Below are positions 23,068 through 31,962 of a stretch of DNA of 64,000 nucleotides, in pieces. The notes under the pieces were generated by a model. The model worked only from the letters and a program-made list of their open reading frames with translations. It was not told the origin of the DNA and did not search any database. A program made the translations under genes and the position numbers. Position 1 is the stretch's first letter. Each line of letters begins with the position of its first letter. This DNA comes from an uncultured Methylophilaceae bacterium (GTDB lineage Bacteria; Pseudomonadota; Gammaproteobacteria; Burkholderiales; Methylophilaceae). The stretch spans positions 16,721 to 80,720 of the forward strand of contig CAIQFD010000015.1 of assembly GCA_903870995.1 (NCBI GenBank). The letters are read 5' to 3'.

Positions 23068-23709
23068 TTAAGGGTCAATCAATCCTGATCGCATCGCAAT
23101 TAACGCGATTTCAGCTGAGTTACCAGCATTGAGCTTTTGTTTAATGTTATACAAATGGGTACCCACTGTTCGCGGCGATAAACTCAAAATCTCAGCAATC
23201 TGATTGGTTGTTTCCCCTTTAGCAAGCGCCATAAACACTTCAAACTCACGGTCTGATAGGACATCCACAGGGTTCTTTTCACCGTTCAATTGCTGAATTG
23301 CCATTTGCTGAGCAATACTCGCTTCAAGATACATTTTACGACTGGCGACCATACGAATCGCTTTAATCAACTCTTCCGCCGCACTTCGTTTTGTCAAATA
23401 ACCCATCGCTCCCGCATTAAGCACACGCTTAGGATGCACAGAGTCTTCATGTGCTGAAAGTACAAGAATTCGTGCAGCGTTGTCTTTGGCCATTATGCGA
23501 TCCGTAGCTTCAAGGCCACCAATGCCTGGCATGGTGATATCCATGACCACCACATCTGGCTTGTGTTCCATATACATCTTTACAGCATTTTCACCACTAT
23601 CTGCCTCTGCAATGACCTTGATGTCTGAATCTGACTCCAATAGCATTTTAAAGCCCATGCGAACGACTGCGTGGTCATCCACTAGCAATACATTAATGGG
23701 TGCACTCAT
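23068..23709 (-). CDS. NarL/FixJ-family response regulator
   Basis: VLLVDDHAVVRMGFKMLLE receiver; LSDREFEVFMALAKGETTNQIAEILSLSPRTVGTHLYNIKQKL HTH. Confidence 0.95.
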   Translation of the reverse strand: MSAPINVLLVDDHAVVRMGFKMLLESDSDIKVIAEADSGENAVKMYMEHKPDVVVMDITMPGIGGLEATDRIMAKDNAARILVLSAHEDSVHPKRVLNAGAMGYLTKRSAAEELIKAIRMVASRKMYLEASIAQQMAIQQLNGEKNPVDVLSDREFEVFMALAKGETTNQIAEILSLSPRTVGTHLYNIKQKLNAGNSAEIALIAMRSGLIDP

Positions 23710-25043
23710 GCAAAAGACTCCTTAGGGATATAGATAGAAATAGTCGTGCCCTGCTTGGGCGCAGACTCGATGTTGAATTGACCATGAAAACCCTGTGTTC
23801 GTTCCCGCATACCAAGCAAACCAAAGTGCTGGGTTTGATCAACACTGTTCACATCCATACCGAGGCCATTGTCTTGTATCGTTAACCTTAAATTCCTTTG
23901 GCGATCTTGCTTTAAACTGACCTGAATCATACTGGCTTTTGCATGTTTCACTGCGTTATTTAAGGACTCCTGCACGATACGGTAAAAATTAATATTGAGA
24001 TTTTCACCTAGCGAATCCAAATCGCCTGCCAAATCGAGCTTAAACTCAATATCAGGATGTTGTTTTTGTAAGTGATTGATCGCATCTTTAAGCGTTTCAG
24101 ACAACCCTAAGTTATCAAGCGCACCAGGCCGCAAATGGCGAATAATATTATGCATACCGTCATAGATATGGTTTGCCGCGGCCACAATGGTTTGAGCATT
24201 GGATGAAACATCAGGCATTTTCTCTGTGGTTTTATTCGCGATACCAACTGCAAAGGTTTTAATCGCTGTCACATATTGACCGAGCTCATCGTGCAATTCA
24301 CGCGCAAGACTGCGGCGCTCATCTTCAATATGGGTTTGGATTAAGGCTGTTAACTGACGATTTTCTTCGAGCTGGCGCTCTGCTTCTAACGATTCTGCCA
24401 TACGATTAAGGCTATGCCCAATCGTGTCAAACTCAGGCAATTTAAAAGGCTCAAGGCGCACGGTTAAATCGCCATGCTCCATGCGGTTAATCGCACCAAG
24501 AATATGTCGAACTGGCCTCAATGAATGGCTTAACAGTGCATAGACCATAATATTCAGTAAAAGAAAAAAGCCAAGCCCCATCCACATGAGCTGCTCAACA
24601 CCACGCCATGCCTCACGAATTGAGCCAGCAGCGCTAGAGGTCACCACCAGGGTACCGAAGCGGACTCGACGTTGCACCGCCTCTTTTTTAGGTTCGACCA
24701 TCTTCACAAACCATTCAGGAGGATGCACATCACTTCGGTAAGAAGATTGGGGCGATTCATAAAGCACATTCCCACGATAGTCATACAGTGTGATCCTGCT
24801 ACTACGAACATAGCCAAGCGAGCGCAAAAATACATTAAGCACATCTGTCGTGTCACCCAAACTTGGGTTCATCACCGAAGTCACAATCACGTTATCAAGC
24901 AATTGAACTGTCACTCGAGACGCAGCTTCTACCCGTTCACGAATAGATACCTTTGCATCATTCACAATAGCCCAGCCCGCCGCCAACATAAAAGCTAGCG
25001 ACAAAGCGGTAATTAATAAGTTAAGTCGTAATCGTAAACTCAT
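23706..25043 (-). CDS. Membrane sensor histidine kinase (HAMP, HisKA_3, HATPase_c)
   Basis: DERRSLARELHDELGQYVTAIKTFAVG H-box; NNAVKHAKA N-box; overlaps the response regulator by 4 nt. Confidence 0.94.
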   Translation of the reverse strand: MSLRLRLNLLITALSLAFMLAAGWAIVNDAKVSIRERVEAASRVTVQLLDNVIVTSVMNPSLGDTTDVLNVFLRSLGYVRSSRITLYDYRGNVLYESPQSSYRSDVHPPEWFVKMVEPKKEAVQRRVRFGTLVVTSSAAGSIREAWRGVEQLMWMGLGFFLLLNIMVYALLSHSLRPVRHILGAINRMEHGDLTVRLEPFKLPEFDTIGHSLNRMAESLEAERQLEENRQLTALIQTHIEDERRSLARELHDELGQYVTAIKTFAVGIANKTTEKMPDVSSNAQTIVAAANHIYDGMHNIIRHLRPGALDNLGLSETLKDAINHLQKQHPDIEFKLDLAGDLDSLGENLNINFYRIVQESLNNAVKHAKASMIQVSLKQDRQRNLRLTIQDNGLGMDVNSVDQTQHFGLLGMRERTQGFHGQFNIESAPKQGTTISIYIPKESFA

Positions 25044-25060
25044 GGCAATCGTATGAACGC

Positions 25061-25444
25061 TTATTGTTTTAAAAGTTGCACGGTCATTAAACCAAGCGCG
25101 GTCATGAATAAAGAGCCAAGCACATGGCCGAGCAGATGTAATGATGCCCAGCCATATTCACCCCTTGAGAATAACGTCACAGATTCAGCGGAAAATGTAG
25201 AGAAAGTGGTCAAGCCACCAAGAAAACCGGTCGTGATTAACAGCCTCAATTCAGGACTAAGCAAACCACCCAAGGCGACTAAACCCATACTAATCCCCAT
25301 CAAGTAGCCACCAATCAAGTTAGCCCCCAATGTACCAAGCGGTAATAAAGGGAACATGGCATTAAGCGCCAAGCTTAACCCCCACCTTCCCCACGCTCCG
25401 AGTGCGGCGCCTACACCTACTGCAAAAAAGGCTGTCATGCCCAT
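25061..25444 (-). CDS. crcB: Fluoride efflux transporter CrcB
   Basis: GAALGAWGRWGLSLALN; GTLGANLIGGYLMG; TTGFLGGLTTFSTFSAE. Confidence 0.96.
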   Translation of the reverse strand: MGMTAFFAVGVGAALGAWGRWGLSLALNAMFPLLPLGTLGANLIGGYLMGISMGLVALGGLLSPELRLLITTGFLGGLTTFSTFSAESVTLFSRGEYGWASLHLLGHVLGSLFMTALGLMTVQLLKQ

Positions 25445-25540
25445 GTTTATTTCCCTTCAATCAAACTTTGCGCCTTGATTTGGCATCATACCGTCAGTAT
25501 GATGGACTGCATCAATTGATTCAACCGAGAGCAATACAAA

Positions 25541-27013
25541 TTGCGCATTTTATTCGTCACATCTGAAGCATTCCCACTGATTAAAACTGGCGGCCTCGCC
25601 GATGTAAGCGGTTCACTCCCCGCAGCACTCCAAACCCTTGATGCTGACGTACGCATCTTAATTCCTGGATATCCTGCTGTATTAGAGAAATTGGTGAACC
25701 CTAAATTTCTGACGACAATTTCCAACCTACCCAATATTGGCTCTATCAACCTGATTCAAGGCGAAATGCCAGAGACAAAAGTCCCCGTCATAGCAATTGA
25801 ATCAACGGGCTTATATCAGCGGGATGGCGGACCTTATGTTGATGCAACAGGTAAGGAATGGGAAGACAACCCCACGCGCTTCGGCACCCTTTCCTTGGTT
25901 GCAGCCATATTAAGTAATGAACAAAGTCCTTTAAAAGACTGGATTCCCGAGATCACCCACTGCAATGATTGGCAATCGGGACTCACGCCCGCCTTCATGC
26001 ACTTTATGAGTGCGGCTCGCACCCAAATGAAACAGGCTAAATCGGTATTGAGCATCCACAATCTTGCTTTTCAAGGCTGCTATCACGCAGATTGGGTAGC
26101 GCGCTTAGGCTTACCTGCCGAAAGTTATCAAATGAATGGGCTTGAGTATTACGGCCAGCTTTCATTCTTAAAAGCAGGCGTATTTTATGCAGATGGGCTT
26201 TCAACAGTCAGCCCAACTTACGCCAAAGAAATCCAAACTGAAGCTTACGGATTCGGTATGCAAGGCCTACTAAAAGCACGTGGCAAAGAGATACATGGCA
26301 TATTAAACGGCCTAGACACCAACGAATGGAATCCTGCTACCGACCCTTACCTTGCAGCGCATTACGACGTCAAAAAGATCACAGGCAAACAAGCGGTCAA
26401 GGCTGATTTACAAGCAAAGCTAAAATTAAACATCGATGCGAAAGCGCCATTACTAGGCGTTGTGAGTAGACTTACCCACCAAAAAGGGTTGGACATGCTA
26501 CTCGCATGCGCTGAAACGATCATCAATGGAAACGACTGCCAATTAGCGGTGCTCGGTAGCGGAGAGACTGCGTTTGAAGAGGGATTTTGCGATTTGGCGA
26601 TGCGCTTTCCAGGCAAAGTCAGCGTGACAATTGGCTATAACGAAGCACTATCGCACCAGATTATGGCGGGCTGTGACATTTTCATCATGCCGTCCCGTTT
26701 CGAACCTTGCGGGCTGAACCAGATGTACGGTTTGCGCTATGGCACACCACCTGTTGTGACGAATACTGGCGGGCTTGCCGACTCAGTTCAAGATAGCAAC
26801 GATGAGAGCATTAAAGACAAATCAGCGACTGGCTTTGTCATGCCAAAAGCCACTCCGGAGGAACTGCTAAGCGCCACAGAGCGAGCTTTAAGGTATTACC
26901 GAGATGAAAAAACCTGGGAAGAAATACAGAAAAATGGCATGCGCCAACAACTAGATTGGACAAAAAGCGCCCAGGCCTATATGACAATGTACGAAGGTTT
27001 TTTGAAGAAATAA
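25541..27013 (+). CDS. glgA: Glycogen (starch) synthase
   Basis: TTG start; MRILFVTSEAFPLIKTGGLADVSGSLP; IMPSRFEPCGLNQMYGLRYGT. Confidence 0.97.
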   Translation: MRILFVTSEAFPLIKTGGLADVSGSLPAALQTLDADVRILIPGYPAVLEKLVNPKFLTTISNLPNIGSINLIQGEMPETKVPVIAIESTGLYQRDGGPYVDATGKEWEDNPTRFGTLSLVAAILSNEQSPLKDWIPEITHCNDWQSGLTPAFMHFMSAARTQMKQAKSVLSIHNLAFQGCYHADWVARLGLPAESYQMNGLEYYGQLSFLKAGVFYADGLSTVSPTYAKEIQTEAYGFGMQGLLKARGKEIHGILNGLDTNEWNPATDPYLAAHYDVKKITGKQAVKADLQAKLKLNIDAKAPLLGVVSRLTHQKGLDMLLACAETIINGNDCQLAVLGSGETAFEEGFCDLAMRFPGKVSVTIGYNEALSHQIMAGCDIFIMPSRFEPCGLNQMYGLRYGTPPVVTNTGGLADSVQDSNDESIKDKSATGFVMPKATPEELLSATERALRYYRDEKTWEEIQKNGMRQQLDWTKSAQAYMTMYEGFLKK

Positions 27014-27031
27014 CAAAGGAAGCGAGAAAAT

Positions 27032-27047
27032 TGGCACGTAAACTGCT
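27032..27047 (+). promoter_or_regulatory. Putative sigma-54 (-24/-12) promoter
   Basis: TGGCACGTAAACTGCT against consensus TGGCACG-N4-TTGC-T/A. GG at 27033-27034 and GC at 27045-27046 have the canonical spacing; one T is replaced by C. Confidence 0.65.
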
Positions 27048-27056
27048 TATGTAATA

Positions 27057-27119
27057 GCGAGCTTACTCCTAAGCTGCTTTTCTCCTCCTTTTGGGTGCGC
27101 TAGTCGCACCCACTTTTTT
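27057..27119 (+). ncRNA. Candidate sigma-54-dependent sRNA with anti-Shine-Dalgarno motifs
   Basis: Predicted +1 near 27057. Hairpin GC(G)AGCUU-ACUCCU-AAGCUGC (27057-27077), unpaired UUUUCUCCUCCUUU tract, 8-bp terminator stem plus T6. No ORF. Confidence 0.6.
27092..27119 (+). terminator. Intrinsic terminator
   Basis: TGGGTGCG-CTAGT-CGCACCCA followed by C then TTTTTT (plus strand only). Confidence 0.85.
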
Positions 27120-27129
27120 GCCTATTGCT

Positions 27130-27690
27130 TTAGTCGAGCTTGATAAAGTGCTCGCGGTAATATTTGAGTTCATCGATAGACTCGTAAATATCTGCCAAAG
27201 CCTCGTGCTTGCTTGCCTTTTTAAAACCCGAGTAAATCGTCGGTTTCCAGCGTCGCGCTAACTCTTTAAACGTGCTGACATCCAAATTACGATAATGGAA
27301 ATATTTTTCGAGCTCTGGCATGTAACGCGCCATAAATCGTCTGTCTTGGCAAATAGAGTTACCACACATTGGCGACTTTCCCGCAGGCACATGTTCCTTC
27401 AAAAACGCCAGCATTTGCGCTGTTGCTTGTTCTTCGTTAGTAGTTGATGCCTTCACCTTTTCAATCAAGCCAGAGCGGCCATGCGTGCCTTTATTCCATG
27501 CATCCATGCCATCTAACACTTCGTCTGATTGATGCACCACAATCACAGGAGATTCGGCAATCACATTTAAATCCGCATCGGTCACAACAACAGCCAGCTC
27601 TATAATACGATCGGAATCAGGTAATAAGCCTGTCATCTCCATATCAAGCCAGATTAAATTGTCGTTCGGATTAGCCATCATGATTTCCAT
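27130..27690 (-). CDS. orn: Oligoribonuclease
   Basis: [33 protein letters not shown] DEDDh exonuclease. Confidence 0.97.
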   Translation of the reverse strand: MEIMMANPNDNLIWLDMEMTGLLPDSDRIIELAVVVTDADLNVIAESPVIVVHQSDEVLDGMDAWNKGTHGRSGLIEKVKASTTNEEQATAQMLAFLKEHVPAGKSPMCGNSICQDRRFMARYMPELEKYFHYRNLDVSTFKELARRWKPTIYSGFKKASKHEALADIYESIDELKYYREHFIKLD

Positions 27691-27779
27691 TAATTTTGTT
27701 GAATAAATTGCAATTGGTGAACCTTCGGTCGATTGAAGCTTCTATAATGTCGTTAGTTTAACTGAAAAACATAAAAATC

Positions 27780-29042
27780 ATGGCATCTACCCATAGTTAC
27801 ACGCTTAGCATTCTCTTCATTAGTTTAGTGGTATTGACCACGCTTACCCGCATCTGGCTTGGCAATCGGCATATTGGTTTCGTGCAAAAACACCGCAATC
27901 AAGTGCCACCAGCGTTTAGTAAAGATATAAGCCTGGAGTCTCACCAAAAGGCTGCCGACTACACTTCAGCCAAAACAAAACTCGTTATCGCTGAAGGCAT
28001 CGTACAAGCAGCTTTACTTCTTACATTTACACTCGGCACAGGATTACAGTGGATAGACTACGTTTGGCGTGACCTGATGCCAGAGCATGAAATGTTGAGA
28101 GGTGCTTTGGTGATATTAAGTGCACTCATCATTAGCGGCATCATCGATATGCCTTTTGATTACTACAAAACGTTTGTGATCGATGCACACTTTGGCTTTA
28201 ACAAGATGACGCGCAGCATGTTTTTTGGTGACATGGTTAAACAAAGTATTTTAGGCATCGTGCTTGGTGCCCCTATTTTATTTGCCGCATTATGGCTGAT
28301 GGAGGGCGCAGACGAATACTGGTGGCTTTATCTTTGGGCGGTTTGGAGCGTGTTCAACTTATTGGTACTAGCCATCTATCCAACATTCATTGCGCCAATA
28401 TTTAACAAGTTCACCCCTTTGACCGATGAAACATTAAAAACACGGATTGAGGCTTTATTGGCTAAATGTGGCTTCAAATCACAAGGCTTATTCGTGATGG
28501 ATGGCTCTGCACGAAGCAGCCATGGCAATGCATACTTCACAGGTTTTGGCAAAAGTAAACGCGTCGTGTTTTTTGACACTCTTTTAGAACGTTTAAACGC
28601 TGATGAAATCGAAGCAGTTCTTGCACATGAACTTGGTCACTTCAAGCACAAACACGTGATTAAGCGAATCGCCATGATGTTCTTTGTGAGTTTTGTAGGT
28701 CTCGCATTACTAGGTTGGCTTAAAGATCAAAACTGGTTCTTCTTGGGTCTGGGTGTTAACGACATGAGTAGCTACATGGCACTTATTTTATTCTTACTAG
28801 TGAGTCCTGTTTTCTTGTTCGTTCTTCGCCCTATTATGGCCAATTACTCACGTAAAAATGAATTTGAGGCTGATGCCTACGCTGCAACGCACGCAAGCGC
28901 TAACCATTTGGTGAGTTCGTTGGTAAAGCTTTATCGCGATAATGCTTCAACCTTAACGCCAGACCCGTTACACTCAGCATTCTATGACTCACATCCACCG
29001 GCTAGCATTCGCATCGAAAAACTAGCAAAGTTGACTGGATAA
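27780..29042 (+). CDS. M48-family (Ste24-type CAAX prenyl protease) endopeptidase
   Basis: Multi-TM; VLAHELGHFKHKHV HExxH zinc site. Confidence 0.95.
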   Translation: MASTHSYTLSILFISLVVLTTLTRIWLGNRHIGFVQKHRNQVPPAFSKDISLESHQKAADYTSAKTKLVIAEGIVQAALLLTFTLGTGLQWIDYVWRDLMPEHEMLRGALVILSALIISGIIDMPFDYYKTFVIDAHFGFNKMTRSMFFGDMVKQSILGIVLGAPILFAALWLMEGADEYWWLYLWAVWSVFNLLVLAIYPTFIAPIFNKFTPLTDETLKTRIEALLAKCGFKSQGLFVMDGSARSSHGNAYFTGFGKSKRVVFFDTLLERLNADEIEAVLAHELGHFKHKHVIKRIAMMFFVSFVGLALLGWLKDQNWFFLGLGVNDMSSYMALILFLLVSPVFLFVLRPIMANYSRKNEFEADAYAATHASANHLVSSLVKLYRDNASTLTPDPLHSAFYDSHPPASIRIEKLAKLTG

Positions 29043-29044
29043 CT

Positions 29045-29374
29045 GTGTTTAAATTTTTGCGCATCATCTTACTAATATTGCTCGTAAGCGCCAATTTAGC
29101 TTATGCAGATCAATATTCAGCGCTATACCCAGGTGGCGACCCTGTCGCTGGCAAAGTTTTGTTGGAAAAAAATTGTATTCAATGCCATGCTAGTAGCTTT
29201 GGTGGTGATGGCTCAGCAATTTATACGCGTGAAAATCGCTTAGTCAAAACTTCTCGCGGGCTTAAAGCACAGGTCCGAAATTGCAATACCATGCTCGGCT
29301 TAAAGTGGTTTGAAGACGAAGAGTTAAGCGTGACAAGTTACCTTAATCAAACTTATTACCACTTCGAAAAGTAG
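29045..29374 (+). CDS. Small periplasmic c-type cytochrome
   Basis: Signal peptide, NCIQCH heme-binding motif; GTG start. Confidence 0.85.
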   Translation: MFKFLRIILLILLVSANLAYADQYSALYPGGDPVAGKVLLEKNCIQCHASSFGGDGSAIYTRENRLVKTSRGLKAQVRNCNTMLGLKWFEDEELSVTSYLNQTYYHFEK

Positions 29375-29378
29375 TCTT

Positions 29379-30281
29379 TTGACACAGCCAAACTCGCCAC
29401 AAAACAAACTTCAACAGGGTCAGGTCATCGCCTCTTACGGCAAGCGCTACGGCGTCGAGCTTAAAGATGGCAAGCAAATCAGCTGCGTTACACGTGGCAA
29501 AAAAAATGATTTAGCGTGTGGCGATCAAGTAGAAGTCAAAATGACGGACACGCTTGAAGGGGTTGTCGAAAAGCTACATCCCCGGACCAGCCTACTATTT
29601 CGTAGTAATGCTTACAAAACCAAAACATTGGCATCCAATGTCACACAAGTCATTATTGTGTTGGCAACCACCCCCAGCTTTTACGAAGCCCTACTTAACC
29701 GCTGTTTAATCGCCGCCGAAGCCGCCGGCATCAAACCCGTGATCGTACTCAACAAATGTGATTTGGCCGATAACACCGAGGCAATGAAGCTACTCAAGGT
29801 ATACCAAGACTTAGGCTACCAAGTTCAGCCTTTATCAGCAAAACAAGATATCAGCCCCCTTAAACAGTGGCTTTCAGGCCAAGTGAGCGTATTGGTCGGT
29901 CAATCAGGCATGGGGAAATCAACGATTGTAAATGCCCTACTTCCTGAGTCTGCAGTGCGTACACAAGAAGTTTCTGATGTATTGGATAGCGGCAAGCACA
30001 CGACTACCGCGACGCATTTATATCACTTAGATGAAACTAGCGATTTAATTGATTCCCCTGGGCTGCAAGAATTTGGCTTAAACCACCTGAATATAGAGCA
30101 ACTTGAACATGCCTTTATTGAGTTTAGGCCTTACTTAGGGAAGTGCCGATTCAATAATTGCAAGCATACGCATGAGCCAGATTGCGCAATTATTGGCGCA
30201 GTTGAGGACGGAAAAGTCTCTCCAGTCAGGCTAGCTTATTACCAAGGGCTTACCCAAGAAATAGGCAAACCAGATTACTGA
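29379..30281 (+). CDS. rsgA: Ribosome small subunit-dependent GTPase A
   Basis: TTG start; GQSGMGKSTIVNALLP P-loop; circularly permuted GTPase; C-terminal Cys/His zinc motif. Confidence 0.96.
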   Translation: MTQPNSPQNKLQQGQVIASYGKRYGVELKDGKQISCVTRGKKNDLACGDQVEVKMTDTLEGVVEKLHPRTSLLFRSNAYKTKTLASNVTQVIIVLATTPSFYEALLNRCLIAAEAAGIKPVIVLNKCDLADNTEAMKLLKVYQDLGYQVQPLSAKQDISPLKQWLSGQVSVLVGQSGMGKSTIVNALLPESAVRTQEVSDVLDSGKHTTTATHLYHLDETSDLIDSPGLQEFGLNHLNIEQLEHAFIEFRPYLGKCRFNNCKHTHEPDCAIIGAVEDGKVSPVRLAYYQGLTQEIGKPDY

Positions 30282-30294
30282 TATAATCCCGCCT

Positions 30295-30735
30295 ATGCAA
30301 ATTACCACACGACTAGAGTTTGACGCTGGGCACCGCATTCCGTGCCATAAAAGCCAATGTAAAAACCTTCATGGCCACCGCTACGCCATGGAAATTACAC
30401 TATCGGGCGATATCATTCAGCAAGAAAATGCTTCTGATAATGGCATGGTCATGGACTTTTCTGATGTTAAAGCCATTGCCAAAAAATCAGTCGTTGATGT
30501 CTGGGATCATGCCTTTTTGGTTTATAAAGGAGATGCTGAAATCTTAAACTTCTTAAACACCTTACAAAACCACAAAACAGTCGTCATGAACAGCGTGCCA
30601 ACTGCTGAAAATATGGCGGCTGAAGCTTTTCGGATATTGAAAAGCCAATACACAGACGTTTATGGCAACCACTTAAAGTTAGAGCGCGTTCGCCTTTACG
30701 AAACACCAAACAGCTGGGCAGACGCACTTAGTTAA
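30295..30735 (+). CDS. queD: 6-carboxytetrahydropterin synthase (QueD/PTPS family)
   Basis: FDAGHRIPCHKSQCKNLHGHRYAMEITL. Confidence 0.94.
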   Translation: MQITTRLEFDAGHRIPCHKSQCKNLHGHRYAMEITLSGDIIQQENASDNGMVMDFSDVKAIAKKSVVDVWDHAFLVYKGDAEILNFLNTLQNHKTVVMNSVPTAENMAAEAFRILKSQYTDVYGNHLKLERVRLYETPNSWADALS

Positions 30736-30741
30736 AGCTAA

Positions 30742-31449
30742 CTAGTCGCGGCTAGTCTCTTCGACCGCCTTCGCCCAAAGATTTTCACCTTTGTTGAGCG
30801 CCTTAACATAAGCATCATGCTCACTAAGCTCTTCTTCAGAAGCACTTAACACTTTAAGATGAATAGGAACTGCCGCTTCACCATCTTCATGTTGAGCTGA
30901 GACTTCCTCAAGCATGTCCATCATTAGGCTCTCTTGTCCACGCGTCATCGCCATATAAACTTCAGCGAGCAGCTCCGCATCCAGCAAAGCACCGTGCAAG
31001 GTACGTTTCGAATTATCAATGCCAAAATGGCGACACAATGCATCCAAATTATTACGCTGACCTGGCCGCATATCTTTAGCCATTTTGAGTGTGTCGATGA
31101 TATTGCCAGCTGTTTTTTCTAAATTTTCACGGTCTATCTTACCTAGCTCCGAATTCAAAAAGCCCATGTCAAATGGCGCGTTATGAATCACTAACTCAGC
31201 ATCTGCCACAAAATCTAAAAACTCACTGACCACATCTGCGAAACGCGGCTTATCTTGCAAAAATTCCAAGGTAATCCCATGCACCTCTTGTGCCGCTGCA
31301 TCAATCTCTCGATCAGGATTAAGATACACGTGGAAATGGTTGTTGGTAACACGGCGATTAATCGCCTCAACTGCAGCAATTTCAATAATCCGATGCCCCT
31401 GCGCTGGGTATAAGCCTGTCGTTTCAGTATCTAAAAAAACTTGTCTCAT
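30742..31449 (-). CDS. dnaQ: DNA polymerase III subunit epsilon
   Basis: RQVFLDTETTGLYPAQGHRIIEIAAVEAINRR. Confidence 0.96.
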   Translation of the reverse strand: MRQVFLDTETTGLYPAQGHRIIEIAAVEAINRRVTNNHFHVYLNPDREIDAAAQEVHGITLEFLQDKPRFADVVSEFLDFVADAELVIHNAPFDMGFLNSELGKIDRENLEKTAGNIIDTLKMAKDMRPGQRNNLDALCRHFGIDNSKRTLHGALLDAELLAEVYMAMTRGQESLMMDMLEEVSAQHEDGEAAVPIHLKVLSASEEELSEHDAYVKALNKGENLWAKAVEETSRD

Positions 31450-31488
31450 TTGTTTATTCTCAATTAATTTTTTAACTATTATTTTTAC

Positions 31489-31953
31489 TTAGCCATGCAT
31501 GACTTGCGCAACACCCTGATTGGCAAGCGCATCAGCTCTTTCATTGCCAGCGTCTCCAGCATGGCCTTTTACCCAGAGCCATTCGATAGTGTGTTGTTGT
31601 GCGATTGCGTCTAACTCTTGCCACAAATCATCATTCTTCACAGGTTTTTTGTCCGCAGTGCGCCAGCCTCTTTTTTTCCAGCTAGCAATCCATTCGGTCA
31701 TGCCCTTTTGCACATAGACAGAGTCCGTATAAACTTTCACATCACATGCACGCTTAAGTGCCTGCAATGCGCGGATAACCGCCATGAGCTCCATCCTATT
31801 GTTCGTGGTAATTAATTCCCCACCACACAACTCTTTGGAATGGCCACCCATACTAATCCAAGCCCCCCAACCCCCAGGACCAGGATTGCCTTTGCAGGCT
31901 CCATCCGCATAAATAATGACAAATTCTGATTGTTTTTCTGACACACTCAACAC
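31489..31953 (-). CDS. rnhA: Ribonuclease HI
   Basis: [20 protein letters not shown]; next to dnaQ. Confidence 0.97.
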   Translation of the reverse strand: MLSVSEKQSEFVIIYADGACKGNPGPGGWGAWISMGGHSKELCGGELITTNNRMELMAVIRALQALKRACDVKVYTDSVYVQKGMTEWIASWKKRGWRTADKKPVKNDDLWQELDAIAQQHTIEWLWVKGHAGDAGNERADALANQGVAQVMHG

Positions 31954-31962
31954 TTTCTATTT

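Noticed and set aside
25445-25540. Possible fluoride riboswitch upstream of crcB
   Set aside because: No recognisable fluoride riboswitch core; only a simple inverted repeat is present, reported separately.
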